Source: an uncultured Oscillospiraceae bacterium
Lineage (GTDB): Bacteria; Bacillota; Clostridia; Oscillospirales; Oscillospiraceae
NCBI GenBank assembly: GCA_904419145.1
Contig: CAJFQQ010000009.1
Span: 1 to 61,397, forward strand
Length of the DNA: 61,397 nt
Direction of reading: 5' to 3'
How positions within the stretch are numbered: position 1 is the stretch's first letter; each line of letters begins with the position of its first letter. Shown here piece after piece: positions 15,967 through 24,256 of the stretch. The position numbers and the translations under genes are program-made. The notes below the pieces were generated by a model. The model was given only the letters and a program-made list of their open reading frames with translations, searched no databases and had not been told where the DNA came from.

Positions 15967-16998
15967 ATGCATCACGATATGTTACAGGGGACGCACTATG
16001 CCGCTGGCTTTCGGTGGGGAGCCCTGCTGCGGGAGCGCGGAAATATTTTATTGCGGGAGATCCCTTTTGCCGTCACAGAGGAGCGGGTGGACTATGCCCG
16101 CGCCTGCCTTCCGGTGTACCAGACATACTATCCGGAGGTGCTGGAGGAGATCCAGGGGATTGCGGACGGACAGCAGTGCGATGCCGGCATCCTGCACGCG
16201 GTGCTGCTGAGCATGTACGCCATGCCGCCGGGGCGCTGCTGTTCCTGCTTGGCGGTGGCTGGGGAACAGGGTGTTTTCCTTGGCCGCAACAGCGATTTTT
16301 TGACGGCGCTGGAGCATCTGAACCGGAATGTGATCTATCGGCTGGAGGGCGCCTATGCCCTCACCGGAAACACCACGGCCTTTGTGGAGCTGGAGGACGG
16401 CGTCAACGAACATGGCCTAGCGGCGGGATTGACGTCGGTCTATCCGTTGAAGAAACAGCTGGGACTCCAGGCGGGGTTGCTGCTGCGCTATCTCCTGGAG
16501 AAGTGCCGGACCGTGGCGGACGCCCTGGAACACCTGCGGGAGCTGCCCATCGCCTCCGCCATGACGCTGACCCTGGCGGATCCCACAGGGGAGCTGGCTG
16601 TGGTGGAGGCCGCGGCGGAGGGGCTCGCCGTGGGCAGGCCGGCCGATTTCGGCGGCCCCTTTGTCTGCGCCACCAACCGCTTCCACCTTTCGGGCATGGC
16701 GCGGCTGAACCAGCCGGGGTTGGACGACTGGTTTGCTGAGGAGCGATATCAGACCATGGTGTCCGCCTTCGGGGAACACGGCAGCGCCTGTGACCGGGCC
16801 TTTGTCCAGGATTTGCTGGCCGGGGAGCACGGCTTCCTCTGCCAGTACGACCGGGATACCGGGCGGGATACCGTATGGTCCGTGGTATACGATTTGCGGG
16901 GAAAGAAAGTATACCGAAGCGAGGGGAATCCGGGCCGCCGGCCATTTCAGGAGGATAGCCGGTTCGCTTTTGGAGAACATGGATACCTTCCTCGCTAA
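15967..16998 (+). CDS. C45-type autoproteolytic acyltransferase/amide hydrolase
   Basis: 343 residues of the N-terminal-nucleophile superfamily related to isopenicillin N acyltransferase. The family matures by cleaving itself before a Cys; here the candidate site is in the run GRCCSCLAVAG near residue 90, where C94 or a neighbour would become the nucleophile. FLGRNSDF, NEHGLAAGLTS and VCATNRFHL are further family blocks. Substrates in gut bacteria are typically acyl-amides such as N-acyl amino acids; the real one is unknown. The ATG at 15967 has AAGGAG 9 bases upstream. No signal peptide is seen. Confidence 0.75.
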   Translation: MHHDMLQGTHYAAGFRWGALLRERGNILLREIPFAVTEERVDYARACLPVYQTYYPEVLEEIQGIADGQQCDAGILHAVLLSMYAMPPGRCCSCLAVAGEQGVFLGRNSDFLTALEHLNRNVIYRLEGAYALTGNTTAFVELEDGVNEHGLAAGLTSVYPLKKQLGLQAGLLLRYLLEKCRTVADALEHLRELPIASAMTLTLADPTGELAVVEAAAEGLAVGRPADFGGPFVCATNRFHLSGMARLNQPGLDDWFAEERYQTMVSAFGEHGSACDRAFVQDLLAGEHGFLCQYDRDTGRDTVWSVVYDLRGKKVYRSEGNPGRRPFQEDSRFAFGEHGYLPR

Positions 16999-17005
16999 TG
17001 ATACA

Positions 17006-17043
17006 AATGGGCAGGGCCGCATTGCGGCCCTGCCCATTGTTTG
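17006..17043 (+). terminator. Rho-independent terminator
   Basis: A perfect 15-bp stem (17006-17020 with 17024-17038) around ATT, followed by GTTTGT. Confidence 0.8.
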
Positions 17044-17075
17044 TGCGCTGCTGCGGGTTCGGCAAATTCTTTTGT

Positions 17076-17104
17076 GAGTAAAACGCCGCCGCCTGTCCAT
17101 ACTA
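17076..17104 (+). promoter_or_regulatory. Sigma-G/F-like promoter for the SpoVAF-like gene
   Basis: GAGTA (17076-17080), 17 bases, CATACTA (17098-17104). The Bacillus forespore consensus is about GHATR-17/18-CATnnTA, so there is one mismatch in the -35. Forespore expression is what a germination protein would need. Confidence 0.4.
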
Positions 17105-17138
17105 GGGAAAATAGGACTGCGGAAAACGGAGGCATGAC

Positions 17139-18557
17139 ATGGAACAACTGACCAAGAATCTTGCAGAGAACCGGGAGGAGCTGGACCGGCGCATCGGCGT
17201 GGGCCGCAACTTCGACGTAATCTCCCGGGATCTGACGGTGGGCGGAAAAGCAGCACGGCTCTATGTGGTGGATGGCTATGGCGACGACGGGGTCATCGAG
17301 CGGGTTCTCTCCTTCCTGCTCCGGGTCCGGGAACAGGACATGGAGGGCGTTGCGGATATGGAGGAGGTCATCCGCCGGTTCGTCACCTTCGGCGAGGTGG
17401 AGGCGGAGAAGCAGGTACAGAAGATCCTCACCGGCGTCTTCCTGGGCAAGACCGCCCTGGTGGTGGAGGGTTTTGACGCCTGCGCCCTCATCGACGCCAA
17501 ATCCTTCCCCGGCCGGGAGGTGCAGGAGCCCTCCGACGGCCGGGTCCTCCGGGGGTCCCACGACGGGTTCGTGGAGGTTTTGCTGCGCAATACCTCCCTG
17601 CTGCGCCGACGCATCCGGGATGAGCACCTCACCCTGGAGAACCACAAGGTGGGGGACCAGAGCCGCACGGATGTCGTCCTGGCCTACATGGAGAACAAGG
17701 TGGATGCCCACCTGCTCAAGGAGGTGCGGGAAAATCTGAAGCGGATCCACGTCAACTCCACCACCATGAGCCAGGAGAGCATTGCCGAGGCCATGATGAA
17801 GCCCCAGTGGTACAACCCCTTTCCCAAGGTCCGCTATACCGAGCGGCCGGACACCGCCAGCGCCTGCATCATGGAGGGGTATGTGGTGCTGCTGGTGGAC
17901 AACTCCCCCTCGGTGATGCTGCTGCCCACCCATTTCTTCGACTTTATGGAGGACGTGAACGACTACTACTTCCCGCCGCTGGTGGGGACCTACCTCCGGT
18001 ATATCCGCATGGCGGTGTTTGTGCTGTCCCTGGTGATCACCCCCCTGTGGTATCTGCTGGCAAAAAGCCCCCACGAGGTGCCGGAGTGGCTCCAGTTCGT
18101 CACCGTGGCGGAGAAGGGGCACGTGCCGCTGCTGGTACAGCTGCTGTTTGTGGAATTCATCATTGACCTTTTGAAATTGGCGTCCCTCAACACTCCGGAT
18201 GTGCTCAGCAGCTCCTTCTCCATGATCGGCGCCCTGATTTTGGGGGACTTCGCCGTCCAGGCACGGTGGCTGGTGCCGGAGGTGCTGGTGTATATGGCCT
18301 TTGTCTCCATCGCCAGCTTCGCCCAACCCAGCTTTGAGATGGGCTATGCCTTCAAGCTCATGCGGGTGCTGCTGTTGCTGCTGATCGCGCTGTTGGACTG
18401 GTGGGGCCTGGCACTGGGACTCCTTATCATGCTGGTGCTGCTGTTCACTACCAAGCCCATCGTGGGAAAGGGATACATGTATCCCCTGTATCCCTTCAAT
18501 GCCAAGGATCTGGGGAAGCTCCTGGTGCGAAAGCCCATCAACAAGAAGAACACCTGA
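17139..18557 (+). CDS. SpoVAF/GerA-family spore germination protein
   Basis: 472 residues. The soluble N-terminal two thirds is a GerA-type domain (NFDVISRDL, EVQEPSDGRVLRGSHDGFVE, LLRRRIRDEHL). The C-terminal part has about four or five membrane segments (AVFVLSLVITPLWYLLA, LLVQLLFVEFIIDLL, VLLLLLIALLDWWGLALGLLI). ASLNTPDVLSSSFSMIGALILG is a strong A-subunit signature. Length and end match SpoVAF, which acts in the spore inner membrane with SpoVA channel proteins. No other spoVA gene adjoins it, so it stands alone here. GGAGG precedes the ATG. Confidence 0.88.
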   Translation: MEQLTKNLAENREELDRRIGVGRNFDVISRDLTVGGKAARLYVVDGYGDDGVIERVLSFLLRVREQDMEGVADMEEVIRRFVTFGEVEAEKQVQKILTGVFLGKTALVVEGFDACALIDAKSFPGREVQEPSDGRVLRGSHDGFVEVLLRNTSLLRRRIRDEHLTLENHKVGDQSRTDVVLAYMENKVDAHLLKEVRENLKRIHVNSTTMSQESIAEAMMKPQWYNPFPKVRYTERPDTASACIMEGYVVLLVDNSPSVMLLPTHFFDFMEDVNDYYFPPLVGTYLRYIRMAVFVLSLVITPLWYLLAKSPHEVPEWLQFVTVAEKGHVPLLVQLLFVEFIIDLLKLASLNTPDVLSSSFSMIGALILGDFAVQARWLVPEVLVYMAFVSIASFAQPSFEMGYAFKLMRVLLLLLIALLDWWGLALGLLIMLVLLFTTKPIVGKGYMYPLYPFNAKDLGKLLVRKPINKKNT

Positions 18558-18595
18558 CCGCCGGGGCGGGGCCGGGAGAATCCCTAGCTCCGCCC

Positions 18596-18624
18596 TTTAC
18601 AGCCGGGCAGTTTTGTGGTACGAT
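18596..18624 (+). promoter_or_regulatory. SigA-type promoter for the glycerophosphodiesterase gene
   Basis: TTTACA (18596-18601), 17 bases, TACGAT (18619-18624). Confidence 0.65.
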
Positions 18625-18635
18625 ACCCCTGCTGA

Positions 18636-18657
18636 CCGCCGGAGACTGCTCCGGCGG
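18636..18657 (+). repeat. GC-rich hairpin in the 5' untranslated region
   Basis: CCGCCGGAG and CTCCGGCGG form a perfect 9-bp stem around ACTG, between the promoter and the ATG at 18681. It lacks a T tract, so it is not a standard terminator. Confidence 0.5.
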
Positions 18658-18680
18658 ACGTTTGAGACAAAGGGGCTGGG

Positions 18681-19565
18681 ATGATGGGGATTTTCCTGGG
18701 AAGTGTCGCGGGATTGGCGGTGCTGTTCCTGTTGTGGCTGGCGGCCATGGGGACACGGCGCGGGGAGCGGCAGATGGCGCTGCTGCGGCAGTACCGCTAT
18801 GCCCACAGAGGGTTACATAACATTGAACGAGGGGTGCCGGAAAATTCCATCCTGGCCTTCCGGTATGCCATCACAGGAGGCTTTGGTGCGGAGCTGGACG
18901 TCCACCTCACCAAGGACAAGCGCCTGGTGGTGGCCCATGACAGCTTCCTGGACCGGTTGTGCGGCGTCCATGTCCGCATTGAGGAGCAGACGCTGGAGGA
19001 GCTGCGCAAGCTCACCCTCCAGGGGACCAAGGAGACTATCCCGCTGCTGGAGGAGGTGCTGCCCCTGTTCTGCGGTAAAACGCCGCTGATTATTGAGCTG
19101 AAGGTGGAAAATGGGAACTACAAGGAGCTGTGCGAGCAGACCTGCAAGCTGCTGGGAACCTATCGGGGGGATTTCTGCATCGAGTCCTTCGATCCAAGGG
19201 TGCTGCGCTGGCTGAAGAAAAACGAGCCCTTTATCCTCCGGGGACAGCTGGCGGAGAACTATACCAAGTCCGGGGCGGCACCGGGATTTCCCTTCCTGGC
19301 CCGGCTGGCCATGACGATGCTCCTGCCAAACTTCCTCACCCGGCCGGACTTTATCGCCTTTCGCTATGAGGACCGGAACATTCTGCCCGTGCGGCTATGC
19401 TGCGGCCTTCTGAAGGGACAGGAGGCCAGCTGGACTATCCGCCATCAGTCGGAGCTGGAGGTCGCGGAGCAGGCTGGGTCACTGGTGATCTTTGAGGGGT
19501 TCCTGCCCAAGAAGCGGGCGGAGCAGCCAGCGGCATCGGAGCAGAGCCAGCAGGGCGCGGCATAA
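18681..19565 (+). CDS. Membrane-anchored glycerophosphodiester phosphodiesterase
   Basis: 294 residues. One N-terminal membrane segment (GIFLGSVAGLAVLFLLWLAA, about 3-22) precedes a GDPD TIM-barrel. Catalytic motifs are YAHRGLHN near 39 (His, Arg), ELDVHLTKDKRLVVAHDSFLDR near 71 (Glu, Asp, His) and LIIELK near 134. It would release glycerol 3-phosphate from lipid-derived diesters at the membrane. Start choice between two adjacent ATGs (18681, 18684) is uncertain. It ends just before tandem terminators. Confidence 0.85.
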   Translation: MMGIFLGSVAGLAVLFLLWLAAMGTRRGERQMALLRQYRYAHRGLHNIERGVPENSILAFRYAITGGFGAELDVHLTKDKRLVVAHDSFLDRLCGVHVRIEEQTLEELRKLTLQGTKETIPLLEEVLPLFCGKTPLIIELKVENGNYKELCEQTCKLLGTYRGDFCIESFDPRVLRWLKKNEPFILRGQLAENYTKSGAAPGFPFLARLAMTMLLPNFLTRPDFIAFRYEDRNILPVRLCCGLLKGQEASWTIRHQSELEVAEQAGSLVIFEGFLPKKRAEQPAASEQSQQGAA

Positions 19566-19592
19566 GAGAAAAGTAAATGTTCATCCCAAAGA

Positions 19593-19620
19593 AAGGCCCG
19601 GGACAGCTGTCCCGGGCCTT
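19593..19620. terminator. Bidirectional terminator
   Basis: A fully palindromic AAGGCCCGGGACAG/CTGTCCCGGGCCTT element between convergent genes, with T-rich flanks in both directions. Confidence 0.8.
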
Positions 19621-19631
19621 TTCCGATAGAG

Positions 19632-19670
19632 AAGCGGTATCCTCTCTTGGAGAGGATACCGCTTTTTTGT
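19632..19670 (+). terminator. Second, tandem terminator
   Basis: A 15-bp stem (19632-19646 with 19650-19664) around TTG, running into a T6 tract. It lies directly after the palindromic terminator. Confidence 0.75.
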
Positions 19671-19682
19671 GCGCTGCAAAAA

Positions 19683-20066
19683 TTACTTTACGGCAATGGC
19701 CTCGATCTCCACCAGGGCATCCTTGGGCAGACGGGCAACCTCCACGGCGCTGCGGGAGGGAGGATTGGTGGCGAAATAGGTGGCATACACCTCGTTCATG
19801 GCGGCAAAGTCGTTCATATCCTTGAGGAATACGGTGGTCTTGATGACATCCTCCATGGTAAAGCCGCCGGCGGCCAGCACGGCCTTCACATTCTCCAGGG
19901 ACTGGCGGGTCTGGCCGGCGATGCCGCCCTCAGCAAAGCTGCCGGTGGCCGGATCGATGGGCAGCTGACCGGAGGTGATGGTGATGCTCCTCAGCTGGGC
20001 GGACACGCCCTGGCTGTAGGGACCGATGGCGGCGGGCGCCTTGTCGGTGGCAATGATATTCTTCAT
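19683..20066 (-). CDS. ridA: RidA family enamine/imine deaminase
   Basis: 127 residues. Hydrolyses reactive 2-aminoacrylate and related enamines to 2-oxoacids, protecting PLP enzymes such as IlvE. PAAIGPYSQGV near 11, SGQLPIDPATG near 33, NVKAVLAAGG and the terminal SRSAVEVARLPKDALVEIEAIA with the substrate-binding Arg are all present. GGAGG lies ahead of the ATG at 20066, behind a good SigA promoter. Confidence 0.95.
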   Translation of the reverse strand: MKNIIATDKAPAAIGPYSQGVSAQLRSITITSGQLPIDPATGSFAEGGIAGQTRQSLENVKAVLAAGGFTMEDVIKTTVFLKDMNDFAAMNEVYATYFATNPPSRSAVEVARLPKDALVEIEAIAVK

Positions 20067-20103
20067 AATTTGTTATCCTCCTAAAGTGGAAAAATCTACT
20101 CCT

Positions 20104-20131
20104 ATTGTATCAGATTTCACCCTGTTGTCAA
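20104..20131 (-). promoter_or_regulatory. SigA promoter of ridA
   Basis: Minus strand: TTGACA (20131-20126), 16 bases, TACAAT (20109-20104). Confidence 0.8.
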
Positions 20132-20230
20132 TGGAGGGCGGCAGGGGGGAAGTCATAAAAACTTTTTCCTGTTGCACGGAAGGATGCAAAAAATGCCGGA
20201 TGCGGCCCTCCCTATGGAAAGGGTGGTGAC

Positions 20231-20521
20231 ATGAGCGAAGAAAAGCAATATGGAGACATCCTGGCGGAGCTGGAGCATATCGCCTTCTGCCGGCCCAACG
20301 ATGGGGTGGAGCTGGTGCTGGCGGCGGGGGATGTGTACGCCAAGGCCATGGAACTGGACGGCATCGCCGAGTGCAAGCGGGGCAAGGACGGCGTCTTTGA
20401 GGTGAAATTTTTTGACAGGACCCGGGCGCTGGAATTGCTCTACCGCCTGCGGCAGGAGGAGCAGCCCTCCAATCGGGCATCCCTCCTGGCGCTGCTCCAG
20501 GGACAGGAGGAGGGGCCATGA
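20231..20521 (+). CDS. Small protein at the head of the phage-like element (possible small terminase role)
   Basis: 96 acidic residues without a recognisable domain. It is directly followed, with a 4-base overlap, by the large terminase gene, the usual position of the small terminase subunit; the sequence itself lacks an obvious DNA-binding helix-turn-helix, so that role is only positional. AAAGGGTGG precedes the ATG. I found no clear promoter upstream. Confidence 0.6.
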   Translation: MSEEKQYGDILAELEHIAFCRPNDGVELVLAAGDVYAKAMELDGIAECKRGKDGVFEVKFFDRTRALELLYRLRQEEQPSNRASLLALLQGQEEGP

Positions 20522-21759
20522 GGCTGCGCCCTTTCTCCCCCAAGCAGCGGCGGGTGATGCGGTGGTGGTGCGACACCTCCGAGGACAGGGGATATGACGT
20601 CATTATCTGCGACGGCGCGGTGCGCAGCGGCAAAACATTGTGTATGGGGCTGAGCTTTGTGTGCTGGGCCATGAGCCGGTTTGACGGGCGATCCTTTGCC
20701 CTATGCGGAAAGACCATCGCATCCCTGCGGCGCAATGTGGTGCAGGAGCTGCTGCCCGTGCTGCGGGAGCTGGGCCTGCGGTGTCAGGAGAAGCGGAGCG
20801 AGAACCTCCTGGTCATCCGGGGGGAGGGCCGGGAGAACCGCTTCTACCTGATGGGCGGCAAGGACGAGGGCAGCGCCGCCCTCATCCAGGGGGCCACCCT
20901 GGCGGGTGTGCTGCTGGACGAGGTGGCGCTGATGCCCCGGTCCTTTGTGGAGCAGGCCATGGCCCGGTGCAGCGTGGAGGGCAGCCGGATCTGGTGCAAC
21001 TGCAACCCGGAGGGGCCCTACCACTGGTTCTATCGGGAGTGGATTTTGAAGGCGCAAGCGCGCAGCGCCCTCTATCTCCACTTCACCATGGACGACAACC
21101 CCGGGCTGTCTCCGGCCATTCGGCGGCGCTACGAACGGCAGTACACCGGAACATTTTACAGGCGGTTTGTACTGGGGGAGTGGTGTGCCGCCCAGGGGCT
21201 CATCTACGACTTTTTCCAGGAGGGGGACTACGTGCGCCCCGTCCCAGAGGGCCCCATGGAGCAGTGGCGGGTGTCCATCGACTACGGCACCTCCAACCCC
21301 TGCTCCATGGGCCTGTGGGGGCTCCGGGACGGCGTGTGGTACCGGGTGGCCGAGTACTACTACGCCGCCCGGGAGCGGGGCGTACAGCGCACCGACCAGG
21401 AGTATGTGTCCGCCCTGGACGCCCTGGTGGGCGGACGGCCGATTCAGCAGGTGGTGGTGGACCCCTCCGCCGCCAGCTTCATCGCCGCCCTGCGCCAGGC
21501 GGGCTACCGCGTGGTGAAGGCGGACAACGACGTGCTCTCCGGCATCCGCCGCACGGCGGATCTGCTGAAAAGCGGGCGCATCGTCATCTGCGACACCTGC
21601 GCCGACTGTCTCAGGGAATTGGCGCTCTACCGCTGGGAGGAGGGCCGGGAGGCCCCCCACAAGGACCACGACCACGCCATGGACGACATGCGCTACTTTA
21701 CCACCGCTCTGGGAAAACCGGAGGGGGCCGGGATGACTGCTGTGGCGGTGGAGCGGTAG
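20518..21759 (+). CDS. Phage terminase large subunit (PBSX type)
   Basis: 413 residues, the DNA-packaging motor and headful nuclease. The ATPase half has Walker A CDGAVRSGKT (31-40) and Walker B GVLLDEVALMP near 137. The RNase-H-like nuclease half has acidic blocks IDYGTSNP near 256, VVVDPSAASF near 315 and the terminal DHDHAMDDMRYF. All key residues seem intact, so packaging could still be active. It overlaps the preceding small gene by 4 bases. Confidence 0.92.
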   Translation: MRLRPFSPKQRRVMRWWCDTSEDRGYDVIICDGAVRSGKTLCMGLSFVCWAMSRFDGRSFALCGKTIASLRRNVVQELLPVLRELGLRCQEKRSENLLVIRGEGRENRFYLMGGKDEGSAALIQGATLAGVLLDEVALMPRSFVEQAMARCSVEGSRIWCNCNPEGPYHWFYREWILKAQARSALYLHFTMDDNPGLSPAIRRRYERQYTGTFYRRFVLGEWCAAQGLIYDFFQEGDYVRPVPEGPMEQWRVSIDYGTSNPCSMGLWGLRDGVWYRVAEYYYAARERGVQRTDQEYVSALDALVGGRPIQQVVVDPSAASFIAALRQAGYRVVKADNDVLSGIRRTADLLKSGRIVICDTCADCLRELALYRWEEGREAPHKDHDHAMDDMRYFTTALGKPEGAGMTAVAVER

Positions 21760-21784
21760 ATAAGGACACAGGAGAGGAGAACAT

Positions 21785-22963
21785 ATGGCATTATTCAGAC
21801 GCAAAGAACACCCCATGACGGCCGTCACCACGCAGATCCGGCGCAGCGATTCCCTGCCCTTTGCCCCGTGGGACGGCCGCACAGCCATCAGCGGGGCGGA
21901 GGTGCAGCTGTACCGGGCGGTCCGGCAGGCGGTGCCGGTGGTGGATGCGGCCATCAACAAGATCATCCGCCTGGCCGGGGGGCTCCTGGTCCGGTGCGAG
22001 GACAGCGCCGCCCAGGAGACTATGGACGCATTCCTCCGTCTGGTGCCCATCGGCCGGGGGCAGGTGGGGCTCAACGCCTTCCTGGACAGTTATTTAGACT
22101 CTATGCTCACCTTCGGCCAGGGGGTCGGGGAGATCGTCCTGACACCGGACAGGGGGGACATCGCCGCAGTGCTCTGCGGCCGGGTGGAGGACATTGCCAT
22201 CCGGGAGGGGGAGAATCCCCTGGACTTCGCGATCTGCTCCAATGATCTCGAGCCCAAGCCCCTCCCCAGCCAGGACCTGCTGCTCTTCACCCCCCACAAT
22301 CCGGAGAGCGGCAGCCCCTACGGCGTATCCATGCTGCGGGGGATGCCCTTTTTGACGGAGTTGCTGGGGAAAATCTACACCGCCATGGGGGCCAACTGGG
22401 AGCGGATGGGCAACGTCCGCTTCGCGGTGGTCTACAAGCCCCAGGGCGGGGAACTGGATGCCTCCCTGGCCCAGGAGCGTAGCGCCCAGATCGCCCGGGA
22501 GTGGAGCCGGGCCATGCAGAGCGGCCGGGACGGCAATGTCCGGGACTTTGTGGCCATCGGGGATGTGGAGATCAAGGTCATCGGCGCGGACAATCAGGTG
22601 CTGGACAGCGAGGTGCCGGTGCGGCAGATCATGGAGCAGCTGGTGGCCAAGACGGGCATCCCGCCCTTTATGCTGGGGCTCAGTTGGTCCTCCACCGAGC
22701 GCATGAGCAGCCAGCAGGCGGATATCCTCACCTCGGAACTGACGGCCATCCGCCGGAGCCTGACGCCGGTGGTGGAGCGGATCTGCCGGCTGTGGATGCG
22801 CCTCCACGGGTTCTACAGCGGCTTTGTTGTGGACTGGACGGACATCAACCTCCAGGACGAGCTGGACGAGGCCAAGGCCGCCTGGTACCGGGCCCAGACC
22901 AGGAAACTGGAGCTGGAGAATGCACAGATGGAACAGAGAACAACGGAAGGAGAATCCCTATGA
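21785..22963 (+). CDS. Phage portal protein
   Basis: 392 residues. The portal ring links head and tail and threads DNA. Typical parts are VPVVDAAINKIIRLAGG near 55, the central GNVRFAVVYKP, and GIPPFMLGLSWSSTERMSSQQADILTSEL near 300. GAGAGGAG precedes the ATG. Its stop overlaps the start of the next gene. Confidence 0.88.
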   Translation: MALFRRKEHPMTAVTTQIRRSDSLPFAPWDGRTAISGAEVQLYRAVRQAVPVVDAAINKIIRLAGGLLVRCEDSAAQETMDAFLRLVPIGRGQVGLNAFLDSYLDSMLTFGQGVGEIVLTPDRGDIAAVLCGRVEDIAIREGENPLDFAICSNDLEPKPLPSQDLLLFTPHNPESGSPYGVSMLRGMPFLTELLGKIYTAMGANWERMGNVRFAVVYKPQGGELDASLAQERSAQIAREWSRAMQSGRDGNVRDFVAIGDVEIKVIGADNQVLDSEVPVRQIMEQLVAKTGIPPFMLGLSWSSTERMSSQQADILTSELTAIRRSLTPVVERICRLWMRLHGFYSGFVVDWTDINLQDELDEAKAAWYRAQTRKLELENAQMEQRTTEGESL

Positions 22964-23859
22964 CGGATGTGAGAAAGGCTGGTCTCGGTGCGGCCGGCGC
23001 CGCGGTGACGGCGGAGGAACTGGCCGCCATCAACGCCTATGCCAGGAGCGGCCTCACGGCGGAGCAGGTGTATGTCTTTGCCCTGCGCCTGTGTGACAAC
23101 GAGGTGGACCGGGACTTTGAGCGCTTCGATGAGGCGGCGCTGCACAAACTGGGGGAACTGTTTGTAGGCAAGAGCGGCATCTTCGACCACAACTGGTCCG
23201 CCGCCGGGCAGTCCGCCCGGATTTACCGTACAGAGGTGGTCCGGGAGCCGGGGGTGAAAACCGCCGCCGGGGACGGCTACTGCTGGCTGAAAGCCTGGGC
23301 CTACATGCTGCGGACGGAGAAAAACGCGGACCTCATCGCCGAGATTGAGGGCGGCATCAAGAAGGAGGTCAGCGTAGGGTGCAGCGTGGGGCGCAGGACA
23401 TGCTCCATCTGCGGGAAGGAGAACTGTACCCACGTGCCCGGGAAGGAGTACGGCGGGAAGCACTGCTACCGGACCCTCCAGGACCCGGTGGACGCCTATG
23501 AGTGGTCCTTTGTGGCCGTGCCCGCCCAGCGCCGGGCCGGGGTGGTAAAGCGCTGGCAGGGCGGCGGAGGGGACCAGATGGTCTCCGAGGGCTACCTGGA
23601 GCAGTTGGAGCGGGAGGCAGCGCTGGGCCGCAGTTACCTCAAGGGGCTGCGGCAGGACCTGGTGCGTCTGGCCTGCCTCAGCGACCAGGAACTGGACGGG
23701 GAGCTGTACGCCCAGGTGGCGGCGAAACTCACCGAACCGGAACTGCTGGAACTGCGGAGCATGTACCAGCGCCGGGTGGACGGGCAGTTCACCGTCGGCG
23801 CGCAGCTGAAAAAGACGGCCGGAGCCGCCCGGGACAGCGGCGAGGCGTTTTTGATTTGA
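22960..23859 (+). CDS. Phage head protein, XkdF/prohead-protease-like
   Basis: 299 residues in the place of the PBSX XkdF gene, between portal and capsid genes. The N-terminal half (DNEVDRDFERFDEAALHKLGELFVG and GKSGIFDHNW) resembles proteins predicted to act as prohead proteases. A Cys cluster, C-S-I-C-G-K-E-N-C with a later His and Cys near residues 141-165, could bind a metal. The C-terminal part is helical. The proteolytic role is inference. It overlaps the portal stop. Confidence 0.65.
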   Translation: MTDVRKAGLGAAGAAVTAEELAAINAYARSGLTAEQVYVFALRLCDNEVDRDFERFDEAALHKLGELFVGKSGIFDHNWSAAGQSARIYRTEVVREPGVKTAAGDGYCWLKAWAYMLRTEKNADLIAEIEGGIKKEVSVGCSVGRRTCSICGKENCTHVPGKEYGGKHCYRTLQDPVDAYEWSFVAVPAQRRAGVVKRWQGGGGDQMVSEGYLEQLEREAALGRSYLKGLRQDLVRLACLSDQELDGELYAQVAAKLTEPELLELRSMYQRRVDGQFTVGAQLKKTAGAARDSGEAFLI

Positions 23860-23875
23860 TGAGGGAGGAATCGCA

Positions 23876-24241
23876 ATGAACGTATCATTTCACGGCATCG
23901 GACAGTGGTTTGCCACCTTCCTGGCCCCGGCGGTCAGTGAGGAAGAGGAGTGCAAGACTGTGGAGGGCGCGGTGGTAAAAGTTGGCGGCCAGGGTACCAT
24001 TGCCGCCTGCAGCGCCGGGGACGCTTTCTGCGGCGTCATCGCCGCTGGGGGCAGGGACGGCCTCTGCTCGGTGCAGCTGGGGGGCTTTGCCACCATTCCC
24101 TACACCGGGACGGCGCCGGCCCTGGGCCTCAGCGCCCTGGCTGCCGACGGCAGCGGCGGCGTGAAGACGCTGGAGAGCGGCAGCAAATACTGGGTAGTGG
24201 CCAGCGACGAGACTGCCAAAACTGTGACCATCTTGCTGTAA
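23876..24241 (+). CDS. Putative capsid decoration protein
   Basis: 121 residues, Gly/Ala-rich beta-type sequence (VEGAVVKVGGQGTIAACSAGDAFCGVIAAG) that resembles small head-decoration proteins. It lies 15 bases before the major capsid gene, where such proteins are normally encoded. GGGAGGAA precedes the ATG. Confidence 0.6.
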   Translation: MNVSFHGIGQWFATFLAPAVSEEEECKTVEGAVVKVGGQGTIAACSAGDAFCGVIAAGGRDGLCSVQLGGFATIPYTGTAPALGLSALAADGSGGVKTLESGSKYWVVASDETAKTVTILL

Positions 24242-24256
24242 GGGGAGGAATTGCGC

